Shown piece after piece: positions 24,509 through 33,202 of a DNA stretch of 64,000 nucleotides (positions are counted from its first letter, which is position 1; every line of letters begins with the position of its first letter). The stretch is from Lysobacteraceae bacterium CU05-9 (lineage in GTDB: Bacteria; Pseudomonadota; Gammaproteobacteria; Xanthomonadales; Xanthomonadaceae). Both the position numbers and the translations under genes were made by a program. The notes beneath the pieces were generated by a model, which saw only the letters and a program-made list of their open reading frames with translations, was not told the origin of the DNA and did not search any database. The DNA lies in the NCBI GenBank assembly GCA_007556525.1, contig SWJS01000003.1, positions 63,595 through 127,594 of the forward strand. The letters run 5' to 3'.

Positions 24509-25705
24509 TTAACCCTTGACGCAGATGATCTGCTTCAAGGTGTGGAGGACTTCGGTGAGGTCGCTTTGGTTTGCCATGACTTCATCAATGTCCTTGTACG
24601 CGCCCGGGATTTCGTCGAGCACGCCACCGTCCTTACGGCAGAGGACGCCTTCGGTTTGAGCGATCAAGTCTTCATTGCTGAAGACCTTCCGTGCTTGACC
24701 ACGGCTCATGCGACGTCCGGCCCCGTGTGCACTCGACTCGAAGCTGTCGGCGTTGCCGAGACCACGCACGATGTAGCTGCGTGTTCCCATGCTGCCTGGA
24801 ACGATTCCCAGTTCACCCTTGCCGGCGCGGATGGCGCCCTTACGGGTCACCCAGACGTCGGCACCGAAGTGATGTTCGCGCGCCACATAGTTGTGGTGGC
24901 AGTTCACGGCTTCAGTGGTGATCGTGAACTCCGGCAAGTGACGGCGCATCGCTGCCAAAACAATCGTCAACATCTCCTCACGGTTCGCCATGGCGTAACG
25001 TTGTGCCCAGTCCACCGCTTCGACGTAATCGTTGAAGTGCTTCGTGCCCTCAGGGAAGTAAGCCAAGTCAGCATCCGGCAATTGCTGTTGCAGTTGCATC
25101 ATGTCTTCCTTCGCACGGGCGATGAAGTAGTTGCCGATGGCATTACCGATTCCGCGGCTACCCGAGTGGAGCATCACCCAGACGCGATCCATTTCATCCA
25201 GGCAAATCTCGATGAAGTGGTTACCGCTGCCGAGAGTACCGATCTGTGAGATCCAGTTGGAGTTTTTGCCGGCCATCTTACGAATGTCGGGGTGACGTTC
25301 GAGAATGGATGTATGTTGTTCGGCAAAAGGCAACGCTGCCTCCACCCTTGCATACTTGCTTCCATGCTGACCGCGTCCGACCGGGACGTCTCGGCAGATC
25401 TGGTGATACAGCGCCTTGAGTGCCCTGTCGTCGATGTCGTTCGCCGTGAGGCTGGTGCGTGCAGCGATCATTCCGCAACCAATGTCCACGCCGACAGCGG
25501 CGGGAATGATTGCTTCCTTCGTTGCAAGCACGCTGCCCACCGTTGCACCGATACCCATGTGGGCGTCCGGCATGGCGGCGACGTGACTGTGGATGATCGG
25601 CAGTTGCGCGATGTTACGCAATTGCTGTTCGGCTTGTGACTCGAGCTCGTCTGCCCAAATCTTGATTGGAACCTTGTTTCCTTCGATGTGTTGATGAATT
25701 GGCAT
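24509..25705 (-). CDS. rtcB: RtcB family RNA ligase
   Basis: 398 residues. RtcB joins RNA 2',3'-cyclic phosphate or 3'-phosphate ends to 5'-OH ends using GTP and manganese, in RNA repair. Motifs in order: DIGCG (74-78), GTLGSGNHFIE (156-166), HSGSRGIG (180-187), CHHNYV (269-274), GSMGTRSYIV (304-313) and SSAHGAGR (324-331), where His327 is the expected guanylylated histidine. Length equals the E. coli enzyme. No RtcA cyclase, archease or PrfH gene is next to it. Given the PrrC-like nuclease at 1194 it is tempting to link them, but that is only inference. The 5' flank is long and structured. Confidence 0.95.
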   Translation of the reverse strand: MPIHQHIEGNKVPIKIWADELESQAEQQLRNIAQLPIIHSHVAAMPDAHMGIGATVGSVLATKEAIIPAAVGVDIGCGMIAARTSLTANDIDDRALKALYHQICRDVPVGRGQHGSKYARVEAALPFAEQHTSILERHPDIRKMAGKNSNWISQIGTLGSGNHFIEICLDEMDRVWVMLHSGSRGIGNAIGNYFIARAKEDMMQLQQQLPDADLAYFPEGTKHFNDYVEAVDWAQRYAMANREEMLTIVLAAMRRHLPEFTITTEAVNCHHNYVAREHHFGADVWVTRKGAIRAGKGELGIVPGSMGTRSYIVRGLGNADSFESSAHGAGRRMSRGQARKVFSNEDLIAQTEGVLCRKDGGVLDEIPGAYKDIDEVMANQSDLTEVLHTLKQIICVKG

Positions 25706-26187
25706 GATTGCCTTCCTTGTTGTTGCGTACAGCTTGTTGCGTTGGTTTAGAACGCGTGCGCGCCAGTTGACGCATGTTGCGCCAGCTTCAAGTTCATCTT
25801 GGAGGATTGAGGTTCCCGGTGTTTCCGCGAGTTCACAATGCGCTGTACGTTGGCGTTGTGACGTTGTTGAAACGGGGAGTCTTGCGATGATCTAGCCGCT
25901 GGCTTCAAGAGCCTGCGGACGGATGTTCTCGTTCAGTAGACTCTTAAATCTTCGGGGTGCGCCCGCTAAGTTGCGGTTTGAGCGAATCGTTCTTACGGTC
26001 AAGTTCGAATCGCAGGTACGCGCACGCATTCGCTGCTGCGGGTGAGCGCAGTTGCGTTGCATGGTTATTCGCGTTGGCGATTCTTGATGACACTTCGTCA
26101 GTTCCGTAAGTGACCGATGATCGGTCGAGGTTTAAGTGGCAGATGATAACGCATTTTTCGCGATGCGCAAGTGAGCGCGCAACAAAT
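25706..26187. other. 482-base gap upstream of rtcB, no gene supported
   Basis: Contains an 8-bp inverted repeat, CGTACAGC (25726-25733) and GCTGTACG (25842-25849), that would close a loop of about 108 bases in an rtcB leader transcript, and a perfect short palindrome GACCGAT-G-ATCGGTC (26112-26126). The short reading frames here do not look coding. No tRNA was found. Confidence 0.5.
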
Positions 26188-26730
26188 CTACCGATAGCGT
26201 TCCAGTTTAATGCTCTGAAACTGCTCGCCACTGAACGTGATGGTGTAGATTCTGTCGTACTCAGCGTCGTCAATTCGGGGTTGCTTCGGCGCACCTAATG
26301 CCTCGGCGATCTCCGTCAACGTGTTGCTGTGTCCCACGAGAAGTATGTTTCCCTGACTTGCGTCGCGCAGTGCATTGCTGACATTCAATTTGGCCTCATC
26401 CGTCAGTACATAAACATCATCTGGCATCGTCGGTGTCTGCAAAGTCCGGACTGTTATTCCCAGTTTCTGCGCGAGTGGAGCGGCGGTTTGTTGGGTGCGC
26501 TTGAACTCTGTCGAGTAGATCGTTTGAATGTTTGCATTGCGCAGGCGCCGGGCCAACCGTTCCGCGCGTTGCTTGCCAATTTCGCTGAGATCCGGATCCT
26601 TACTTCCATCGATGACTTTCTCAGCATGACGCACGAGATATACCTTGCGGACGTTGGATGCATCAGGCATGGATGCACATCCGACGATCATTGCAACTAA
26701 GATGACCAACGCAAATTTGAGCATATTCAT
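26188..26730 (-). CDS. Histidine phosphatase (phosphoglycerate mutase-like) lipoprotein
   Basis: 180 residues from ATG 26730 (26724 also possible; a longer frame reaches 26775). Signal with lipobox IVGC (FALVILVAMIVGC). The histidine phosphatase motif LVRHAEK holds the phosphohistidine; STEFKRTQQTA and LLVGHSNTLTEIAEALG supply the second Arg and His of the site. The substrate is a small phosphate ester or phosphohistidine outside the cytoplasm, not determinable. It is divergent from the lipoprotein at 26795 with about 64 bases between. Confidence 0.83.
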   Translation of the reverse strand: MNMLKFALVILVAMIVGCASMPDASNVRKVYLVRHAEKVIDGSKDPDLSEIGKQRAERLARRLRNANIQTIYSTEFKRTQQTAAPLAQKLGITVRTLQTPTMPDDVYVLTDEAKLNVSNALRDASQGNILLVGHSNTLTEIAEALGAPKQPRIDDAEYDRIYTITFSGEQFQSIKLERYR

Positions 26731-26794
26731 CCAATCATTATGCGTGAGATTGAATCTGCTAACCTTGAAGGTCATTCATGCATAGGATTATTGG

Positions 26795-27391
26795 GTGAAA
26801 AAGACTATTTTTGCAGTATTTTCCGCAACGTTGATTGCGAGTGGTTGTGCGCAGCCGGTCCAGACGATGACCGCGCAGGATGCGTTCATGGCGAACATCG
26901 CACAACATTGTGGCAAGGCTTATGAAGGCCGCATCGTTGCGAATCAACCGAAGTCCGCAACGCCGGATCCATTCGAAGGCAAGAAGCTCGTCATGCATGT
27001 GCGTGGTTGCGAAAATCCAACGCAGGAACTCCGCATTCCATTTCATGTTGGCGATGATCACTCACGTACGTGGGTTGTAACGCGCACCGCAAACGGTCTG
27101 CGATTGAAGCATGATCACCGTCATCAGGATGGATCGCCGGATGCAACGACGATGTATGGTGGTGATACCGCGAAGCAAGGTACTGCAGTTCGTCAGGAAT
27201 TTCCCGTCGATGCCGAATCGATCGTGACGTTCAAACGCGAAGGGCTCAATGCATCGTTGGAGAACGTTTGGGCGATGGAGATTGAGCCGTCGAAACGGTT
27301 TTTGTATGAGCTGGCACGTCCGAATGGACGCTTGTTCCAAGTTGAATTTGATCTGAGCAAGCCAGTCACTTTGCCGCCGGATCCCTGGTGA
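26795..27391 (+). CDS. Lipoprotein of unknown function
   Basis: 198 residues, GTG start. Signal with lipobox ASGC (TIFAVFSATLIASGC). The mature part contains a Cys-containing opening (IAQHCGKAYEGRIV) and a second Cys (VRGCENPTQELR), then DHSRTWVVTRTANGLRLKHDH and HQDGSPDATTMYGG. This His/Asp-rich pattern is found in an uncharacterised family of secreted proteins common in Xanthomonadales and sphingomonads, which I cannot name. It ends in LPPDPW. Monocistronic. Confidence 0.7.
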   Translation: MKKTIFAVFSATLIASGCAQPVQTMTAQDAFMANIAQHCGKAYEGRIVANQPKSATPDPFEGKKLVMHVRGCENPTQELRIPFHVGDDHSRTWVVTRTANGLRLKHDHRHQDGSPDATTMYGGDTAKQGTAVRQEFPVDAESIVTFKREGLNASLENVWAMEIEPSKRFLYELARPNGRLFQVEFDLSKPVTLPPDPW

Positions 27392-27422
27392 AAAATAGCC
27401 GCACCATGACGATGCGGCTATT
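27391..27422 (-). terminator. Terminator for the minus-strand lipoprotein gene
   Basis: AATAGCCGCA (27394-27403) pairs perfectly with TGCGGCTATT (27413-27422). Read on the minus strand a T-run follows, so it terminates the gene at 27436-27960. Confidence 0.8.
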
Positions 27423-27435
27423 CCAAGTGCCTTGT

Positions 27436-27960
27436 TTATGGGCATTTAACGCGATTTTTGCCCTGAGGTGCGCCATCGACGACCATGCTCAATTCCTTGC
27501 CATTGACCAGATAAAACTCAGGCTTCCCATCCCACGTCTCTCCCTCGCCTTCGAACTTGCCGAACGTTTGAATGTGAGTGGGTGAGTATGCATCCACGCG
27601 TGTGATCGCGCCATGCGATTCCAAGAACTGCAATTCGTTTGGCTTGATGACCAATCGTGTTTCCATGCCGGGCGCACAATCAGCCATCGAGTTTGCCCAC
27701 GTTCCTTGAAACGCCACCGGAATTGATTTCAATTGATCCGGCGGCGTTTTCGGATTCGATGGCGGTGCCTTATCCGATGGCAATGTCATACCATCTTTCG
27801 TCGGAGGTGTTGCATCTTTCACAGGCGTTGCGTCTGCTACCGGCGGCGCGTCCGGTGCGACTTCTGCAACCGATTCACCCTTCGCGTCTTCAACACGTGG
27901 TGATTCGGAGCTGCAGGCTGCCAAGCCGAGTGCGAAACAAAATGCGAGTGGTAACTTCAC
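27436..27960 (-). CDS. Lipoprotein with Pro/Ala-rich linker
   Basis: 174 residues. Lipobox LAAC (LPLAFCFALGLAAC). Residues about 17-80 are a low-complexity Pro/Ala/Asp/Lys linker (EVAPDAPPVADATPVKDATP). The C-terminal globular domain of about 95 residues has a cysteine pair (MADCAPGME and the last residues VKCP) and the segment GTWANSMADC, typical of small secreted domains of unknown role. Envelope anchored; the linker would let the domain reach into the periplasm. Confidence 0.75.
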   Translation of the reverse strand: MKLPLAFCFALGLAACSSESPRVEDAKGESVAEVAPDAPPVADATPVKDATPPTKDGMTLPSDKAPPSNPKTPPDQLKSIPVAFQGTWANSMADCAPGMETRLVIKPNELQFLESHGAITRVDAYSPTHIQTFGKFEGEGETWDGKPEFYLVNGKELSMVVDGAPQGKNRVKCP

Positions 27961-28119
27961 GATGTGATCCTTCCTCTTGCGGGTGTATTCCCAGCATAGG
28001 CATCGGACGTAACGTGCCGATCAATACTTCGTTACGGTCGAGGCAAGACAGGCGAAATTGTTCACGATAACTTGTTGTGCTTTTGATACGATGATCCAAG
28101 ATCAAGCATTGGGGATTCG

Positions 28120-28944
28120 ATGAGGGTTTTTCACGCAGCGCTTTACGTCATTTTATCGATGGGGTTGCCGACAATTGCCAACGCGCAGAACCTTCCAGCT
28201 GAGTCTTCACGGCCAACTCTCAAGATAAATCTTGAAACACTTATGGCAGCTGCAAGTTCCGAAACCTCTGCACAACTCGTGCGACTCATTGAACAGATTC
28301 GCCGACATCCGAATGCGAAGTCAGATGACTTTCATTCCTTTCAGTTCACCGATGAGGCACTGACAGGTTGGCTTTGGCCGCGTCAGTGCGTGAGTTTTGA
28401 TGAACTCAAGCAAAAAACAGCTGGCTTCATTGACCAGCCCATGTACGAAGAGCCTTCGCTCAGGTCACCTCAAACGGTAACGAGATTTAGGCAAGCCACC
28501 ACGGCTTGCATACTTTCGATTACCGTGCAGATCAACAAATCACCAGGCGACTGGTGGGTTTTCTACACGGACAAAGGGCAATCGATTAGCTTTGAACAAG
28601 TCCTCAATTTGCTATCCGAGGATCGCGCCGTATCGAAATCAGAAGTGGGAAATCTTCGCAACGGCAACCGCAACGCACCACGCGCCAATCGCGCAACTTA
28701 TCCGGTCAGTTGGCTGCGAAGCGCGAAGGGCGAGTACGGCTCCCAAGTGATGCAAGTCCGGTTCGCCGATAACGGTCGCTGCGTGAAAACATCTGACCTG
28801 GAAGCACAAGGTTTCATACTCAGGAGCGACAGTTGGTTCGGTAACGTGGTGACGAAGAAGGACAGCCGAATCGCAGTACTTGGTGGTTTTTCAATGGATC
28901 CGAAGCGGCCAGGATGTATTTCTGCACTGGAGGTCGGACGATGA
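28120..28944 (+). CDS. Secreted protein with two two-cysteine units (module B, gene 1)
   Basis: 274 residues, cleavable signal peptide (LYVILSMGLPTIANA). Two units: LWPRQCVSF/TTACILSITVQI and NGRCVKTS/PGCISALEV. It is a paralogue of the lipoprotein at 15132, clearest in LWPRQCVSF versus FWPRNCVKF, but lacks the lipobox and the first unit. The stop overlaps the next start as ATGA. No known domain recognised; likely periplasmic with disulfide bonds. Confidence 0.74.
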   Translation: MRVFHAALYVILSMGLPTIANAQNLPAESSRPTLKINLETLMAAASSETSAQLVRLIEQIRRHPNAKSDDFHSFQFTDEALTGWLWPRQCVSFDELKQKTAGFIDQPMYEEPSLRSPQTVTRFRQATTACILSITVQINKSPGDWWVFYTDKGQSISFEQVLNLLSEDRAVSKSEVGNLRNGNRNAPRANRATYPVSWLRSAKGEYGSQVMQVRFADNGRCVKTSDLEAQGFILRSDSWFGNVVTKKDSRIAVLGGFSMDPKRPGCISALEVGR

Positions 28945-29777
28945 AACGACGTTGGATCTTGGGCATTCTGCTACTACCTTGCATCGCTGTCGCAGCACCC
29001 CAACGTGACGCGGAATTCTACCGGCCGATCAACGGAATTCGAACGATGGCAGACATTATTTCCGGCGTTCAATCGCAATCACTCGAAGCCCATCAGCAAT
29101 TCGAAAGTCAACTTCGTGAACTTGCATCCCAACGTCCATTTCCGTTGAGACTGGAGGATGGGAATGAGGTCTTCAGGCTTGTTCTCTTCAGAAGCCCTGG
29201 TCAAGGCGATCAGTACTTCCTGTTTTTTCGCGACAAACCATGCATCGATTCGGCACCTATTTTCAAGGCACTTGGTTCCAAGATCGGTTACGTCACCCAC
29301 AGCCCTCTGCAAATGTTTGCTTCCGACGCATACGTGGAAACGCGAGCGCCAGCGGATAAATGTCTCTCGAGTCTCAGATTGACGATGAAAGAGATTCCGG
29401 ACCGTGCCGATGGCAGGACAATCCTCAATGGCTCAGTGTCTGCATCCCAGGTTGCAACGCTCGTCAGTGATATGGCAATGGCGCTGAAAGGCGATGCCCC
29501 GTACGAACCGTTGGAACGCCTTTGGAGATCGCAGGGTGAAGCGCACGATGACGCCGTCAGGGTCCTCAAAGCCGATTTCTGGCACCCGAATCGTGGCTAC
29601 GCTACGAAATATAACTACGTATTCGCGGACGGTCGGTGCATTGACGTTGCGCCGTTTCACGATGTCATGAAAGAAGCCCGCCCGTGGAGCGTTGTAACAT
29701 TTCCCAATAGATCGAATTGCGTCAAGTCCTTGACGTACTACGTACCTACATCCAGTCAAAAGCAACTATCGAAATAG
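28941..29777 (+). CDS. Secreted protein with two two-cysteine units (module B, gene 2)
   Basis: 278 residues from the ATG of the ATGA overlap at 28941. Signal peptide (ILGILLLPCIAVAA). The first half (YRPINGIRTMADIISG, RPFPLRLEDG, DKPCIDS/DKCLSSLRL) matches the short protein at 16043. The second half adds another unit (DGRCIDVAPF/SNCVKSLTYYV) that copy A lacks. Together with 28120 it forms a second, longer version of the two-gene module. Function unknown; envelope location inferred from the signal peptide. Confidence 0.74.
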   Translation: MKRRWILGILLLPCIAVAAPQRDAEFYRPINGIRTMADIISGVQSQSLEAHQQFESQLRELASQRPFPLRLEDGNEVFRLVLFRSPGQGDQYFLFFRDKPCIDSAPIFKALGSKIGYVTHSPLQMFASDAYVETRAPADKCLSSLRLTMKEIPDRADGRTILNGSVSASQVATLVSDMAMALKGDAPYEPLERLWRSQGEAHDDAVRVLKADFWHPNRGYATKYNYVFADGRCIDVAPFHDVMKEARPWSVVTFPNRSNCVKSLTYYVPTSSQKQLSK

Positions 29778-29953
29778 AACCAATTATCCTGTGGAGCCAT
29801 GATGTTTACAGTTGCAGTTTTGTTTGCAGCGTCGTTGATTACAATCGACCGGAATGCCTCGAGCGAGTGACCTTTATCTCTGAGCCACCTAAGGGGCGTG
29901 TGTTGGAACTTGTGTTGCCGAAGACCAAGCCCACGAGATAAAGTCGTCACAAC

Positions 29954-29969
29954 TGTCACAATTGTGACA
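29954..29969. promoter_or_regulatory. Perfect 16-bp palindrome
   Basis: TGTCACAATTGTGACA reads the same on both strands, and GTCACAAC directly precedes it. It lies between convergent genes, 14 bases before a terminator, so a promoter-proximal role is not obvious. Confidence 0.6.
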
Positions 29970-29982
29970 CCCCAAGAAAAAA

Positions 29983-30016
29983 AACGCCGCGAATTCAAAA
30001 CTCGCGGCGTTTGTTT
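29983..30016. terminator. Bidirectional terminator
   Basis: AACGCCGCGA (29983-29992) pairs with TCGCGGCGTT (30002-30011), with an A-run before and a T-rich run after. It separates the two-gene module from the cytochrome bd operon. Confidence 0.88.
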
Positions 30017-30039
30017 TTGCAAAATTCAATGATCGAAGA

Positions 30040-30336
30040 TCACATCCGGCTCATCGTCCATAAGACGGCTGCGCCAACGAACGTCAGGAACGCCGCCCAG
30101 CCACCGAAGATGTACCGGAAAAACCGATGCTTCGGAATGAAACCCAGTCCGCGGATGAAGCCTGCAGACATCGACCAAAAAATCAGTGTCGCAATCCAAT
30201 GGTCAGGTTTGCCCTGACCATCGGCGAACACGATTGGAACAAATGATCCAAGCAACATGCAGGTGATTCCCAACAGCAAGCAAGGGATGTGCATCTTCGC
30301 GTGCTTGGGCGTTTCATTTGGAACCGGTTGATTCAT
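30040..30336 (-). CDS. ybgE: YbgE-like cytochrome bd operon protein
   Basis: 98-residue small inner-membrane protein with three hydrophobic segments (CLLLGITCMLLGSFVPIVFA, ATLIFWSMSAGFIRGLGF and FGGWAAFLTFVGAAVLW). The GLGFIPKHRFFRYIFGG segment matches the GxGFRP...WRxxF core of YbgE, a protein of unknown role encoded with cytochrome bd oxidases. Its start overlaps the cydX stop (TAATG), so it is translationally coupled and the last gene of the operon. Confidence 0.72.
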   Translation of the reverse strand: MNQPVPNETPKHAKMHIPCLLLGITCMLLGSFVPIVFADGQGKPDHWIATLIFWSMSAGFIRGLGFIPKHRFFRYIFGGWAAFLTFVGAAVLWTMSRM

Positions 30337-30446
30337 TATTCTGCGTCTGGATTTTCACGGAACTGGCGGCTTTCCATCCAGATCGCGTTGAGAATGCCGA
30401 GCAGGACTGCGAAGCCCAGACCAAGAACCCATGCGAAATACCACAT
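30336..30446 (-). CDS. cydX: Cytochrome bd oxidase small subunit CydX
   Basis: 36 residues, too short for usual gene calling. It begins MWYFAWVLGLGFAVLLGILN, the family signature with one membrane helix, and ends in a short charged tail (ESRQFRENPDAE). CydX binds CydA and stabilises the haem groups of the oxidase. AGGAG lies six bases upstream of the start. It sits 18 bases after cydB and overlaps ybgE by one base. Confidence 0.95.
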   Translation of the reverse strand: MWYFAWVLGLGFAVLLGILNAIWMESRQFRENPDAE

Positions 30447-30464
30447 AGTGTTTCTCCTAAATAA

Positions 30465-31601
30465 TCAGTACAGATACTTGTCCTTGGCTTCGATCTGATC
30501 CACGGTAATCTTGCCGCGCATCATCCGGTAAGCCCAGGACGTGTATGCCAAAACAATCGGTACGAAGATCGCAACGCCGCCCAGCATGATTCCCAGCGTC
30601 AGATGGCTGCTGCTGGCATCCCACACCGTCAAGCTCGATGGCATGTGGTTGTAGGAAGGCATCATGAACGGGAACATCGCTACCGCAGGCGTCACAATCG
30701 TGCCGATCACCGAAAGCGAAGAAGCGACGAAGGATGCCAGCGTCTTCTTCCGGCCAACCAACATGGCAGCTGCGAGAGCACCACCGACTGCAAGCAGCGG
30801 GAAGATCCACAGCAATGGATTCGCATTGTAGTTCGCGAACCAATCCGGCGTGCGTTCAACCGTCTTCAGCAATGGATTGGCGATGCCGTTCGGATCAACC
30901 GTCGACGTGATGCCATAGCCTTGCATGCCACCGAACTTCAGCCACAGGCCTGCGGCGACGAACAATGCGATGAAGGCATAAACCGCAAGCTTCGTGTACT
31001 TGATCGTACGCGACTGGATGTCACCGACCGTGCGGTGAGCCAAATACGTACCGCCTTGCATCGTGACCATCGCGCTCGAGACGAGACCGCACACCAGCGC
31101 AAACGGATTGAGCAGGTGGAACAGGTTGTCCTGGAAGTGCAGGATCATGTCGCGGTCGAAAGCGAAGTTCACACCTTGCAGCAAGTTGCCGAATGCAACG
31201 CCGAAGATGATTGGCGGAACGAAGCCACCGACGAACAACGCCCAATCCCAGAAGTTGCGCCACTTCGGATTCTGGATCTTGCTGCGGTAGTCAAATCCGA
31301 CCGGGCGGAAAAACAGCGCGAACAAAACCAGCATCATCGCCCAGTAGAAGCCCGAGAAGGCTGCTGCGTAGATCAATGGCCAAGCGGCAAACAATGCACC
31401 ACCACCGGTCAGGAACCAGACTTGGTTGCCGTCCCAGTGAGGAGCGATGGAGTTGATGGCGACACGGCGTTCTTCATCCGTCTTGCCAACAAATGGGAGC
31501 AGGGTGCCCACTCCCATGTCGTGACCGTCCATGATGGCGAAGCCGATCAGCAGCACGCCGACCAACAACCACCAGATGACTTTAAGTGTTGCGTAATCCA
31601 T
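30465..31601 (-). CDS. cydB: Cytochrome bd ubiquinol oxidase subunit II
   Basis: 378 residues, the length of E. coli CydB, with about eight membrane helices. It opens LKVIWWLLVGVLLIGFAIMD with the conserved DGHDMGVG, and FFRPVGFDYR is also characteristic. CydB pairs with CydA in the inner membrane to oxidise quinol and reduce oxygen at low oxygen tension. The cydA stop is 12 bases upstream. Confidence 0.97.
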   Translation of the reverse strand: MDYATLKVIWWLLVGVLLIGFAIMDGHDMGVGTLLPFVGKTDEERRVAINSIAPHWDGNQVWFLTGGGALFAAWPLIYAAAFSGFYWAMMLVLFALFFRPVGFDYRSKIQNPKWRNFWDWALFVGGFVPPIIFGVAFGNLLQGVNFAFDRDMILHFQDNLFHLLNPFALVCGLVSSAMVTMQGGTYLAHRTVGDIQSRTIKYTKLAVYAFIALFVAAGLWLKFGGMQGYGITSTVDPNGIANPLLKTVERTPDWFANYNANPLLWIFPLLAVGGALAAAMLVGRKKTLASFVASSLSVIGTIVTPAVAMFPFMMPSYNHMPSSLTVWDASSSHLTLGIMLGGVAIFVPIVLAYTSWAYRMMRGKITVDQIEAKDKYLY

Positions 31602-31613
31602 GATCAGTCTCCT

Positions 31614-33182
31614 TTAGTACGCCGCAGCGCCGTCTTTGTCGTCTTCAACATAACGACCGGTGCCGAGGGAGCCTGGACCTTGCTTCACATACTTGATCAT
31701 CAAGTACATTTCGACAATGAGCAGGAAGGTATAGAAAATCACGAAGCCTGCCAGCGAGCCCCAAACGTTGGCCGCCGAGAAGTTCGACGCCGAGAGATGC
31801 GTCGGCAAAATGCCGTAAATCGTCCACGGTTGACGGCCATACTCAGCCAGGAACCAACCAACGTGAATTGCGATCCATGGGAATGGCAAGCTATACAGTG
31901 CCCAACGCAGCAACCATGGCTTGTTCTGGAAGGTGCCCTTCAGCGAGTAGTAGAACGATGCGGCAAACAAGGCGAGCATCAAGATACCCAAGCCGACCAT
32001 GATGCGGAACGACCAGAACAGTGGTGCGATCTTCGGAATCGAATCATCAACTGCTTTCTCGATCATTTCCGGCGTTGCAGCACCGACGTCCGTCGTGTGA
32101 CGCTTCAACAGCAGACCGAATCCAAGGTCATCGATGCGGCTTTCCAATGCTTGCTTCGTAGCAGGATCCGTGTCGCCGTTACGCAGCTTCTCGAGGGCGA
32201 CTACCGCAGGGATACCATTCTGGATGCGTTCGCGGTTGCGCTTCTCAATGTCGTGCAGACCCGGAATTTGTTCATCCAGTGAGCGAGTGCCGATGATGCC
32301 GAGGACGTAAGGAATTTTCACTTCCCAATCATTCTTCTTCTCAGCTTCGTTGATGCCGGCAATCAAGTTCAGGCCAGCAGGTGCCGGTTCCGTTTCCCAC
32401 ATGCCTTCCATCGCGGCCAGCTTCGTTTGTTGTGCTTCACCGGTCGTGTAACCGGATTCGTCGCCCAGCACCAGCACGCAGAGGATCGAAGCGAGTCCGA
32501 ACGCCGCGGCAACCTGGAACGAACGGATTGCAAACTCAACGTTCTTACGGCGCAGCAAGTACAGCGCGGAGATCGACAGTACGAACATCGCACCCGTCAC
32601 GTAACCTGCGGAAACCATGTGCACGAACTTCGCCTGTGCGATTGGGTTGAAAATGATTTCGCTGAAGCTCGTCATTTCCATCCGCATGGTTTCCCAGTTG
32701 AACTGCGAGCCAACCGGATTCTGCATCCAGCCGTTTGCAATCAGGATCCACAATGCGGAAAGGTTCGTTCCCAATGCCAGCAAAATCGTGGTCATCAAGT
32801 GCTGGACCTTGCTCAAACGATCCCAGCCGAAGAAGAACAGGCCGACGAACGTCGATTCAAGGAAGAACGCCATGAGCCCTTCGAGTGCGAGCGGTGCACC
32901 GAAAATGTCGCCAACGTAGTGCGAGTAGTAGGCCCAGTTCGTGCCGAACTGGAATTCCATCGTGATGCCGGTCGTAACGCCGAGGGCGAAGTTGATGCCG
33001 AACAATTTGCCCCAGAAGCGCGTCATGTCTTTCCAGATCACGCGACCTGTCATCACGTAAACGGATTCCATGATCACCATGAGCCAACAAAGGCCCAGTG
33101 TGAGAGGCACGAAAATGAAGTGATACATGATCGTCACGGCAAACTGCACCCGTGACAGCATCACCAGCTCTTCAGAGATCAT
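31614..33182 (-). CDS. cydA: Cytochrome bd ubiquinol oxidase subunit I
   Basis: 522 residues, as in E. coli. It carries haems b558, b595 and d and the quinol site. The periplasmic Q-loop is the long type (from about TGEAQQTKLAAMEGMWETEP to GFGLLLKRH), and the GRQPW motif (EYGRQPWTIYG) near residue 445 is intact. Reduces oxygen to water without pumping protons. It lies second in the operon cydP-cydA-cydB-cydX-ybgE. Confidence 0.97.
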   Translation of the reverse strand: MISEELVMLSRVQFAVTIMYHFIFVPLTLGLCWLMVIMESVYVMTGRVIWKDMTRFWGKLFGINFALGVTTGITMEFQFGTNWAYYSHYVGDIFGAPLALEGLMAFFLESTFVGLFFFGWDRLSKVQHLMTTILLALGTNLSALWILIANGWMQNPVGSQFNWETMRMEMTSFSEIIFNPIAQAKFVHMVSAGYVTGAMFVLSISALYLLRRKNVEFAIRSFQVAAAFGLASILCVLVLGDESGYTTGEAQQTKLAAMEGMWETEPAPAGLNLIAGINEAEKKNDWEVKIPYVLGIIGTRSLDEQIPGLHDIEKRNRERIQNGIPAVVALEKLRNGDTDPATKQALESRIDDLGFGLLLKRHTTDVGAATPEMIEKAVDDSIPKIAPLFWSFRIMVGLGILMLALFAASFYYSLKGTFQNKPWLLRWALYSLPFPWIAIHVGWFLAEYGRQPWTIYGILPTHLSASNFSAANVWGSLAGFVIFYTFLLIVEMYLMIKYVKQGPGSLGTGRYVEDDKDGAAAY

Positions 33183-33202
33183 GACGTTGATTCCTCTTTA
33201 AG

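Noticed and set aside
26000-26035. TTCGAAT considered as a tRNA T loop
   Set aside because: The bases on either side do not pair and there is no acceptor or anticodon stem around it.
30603-32282. A 559-residue open frame on the plus strand
   Set aside because: It is antisense to cydB and cydA, is full of Arg, His and Gln with no domain, and reflects the codon bias of the real genes on the other strand.
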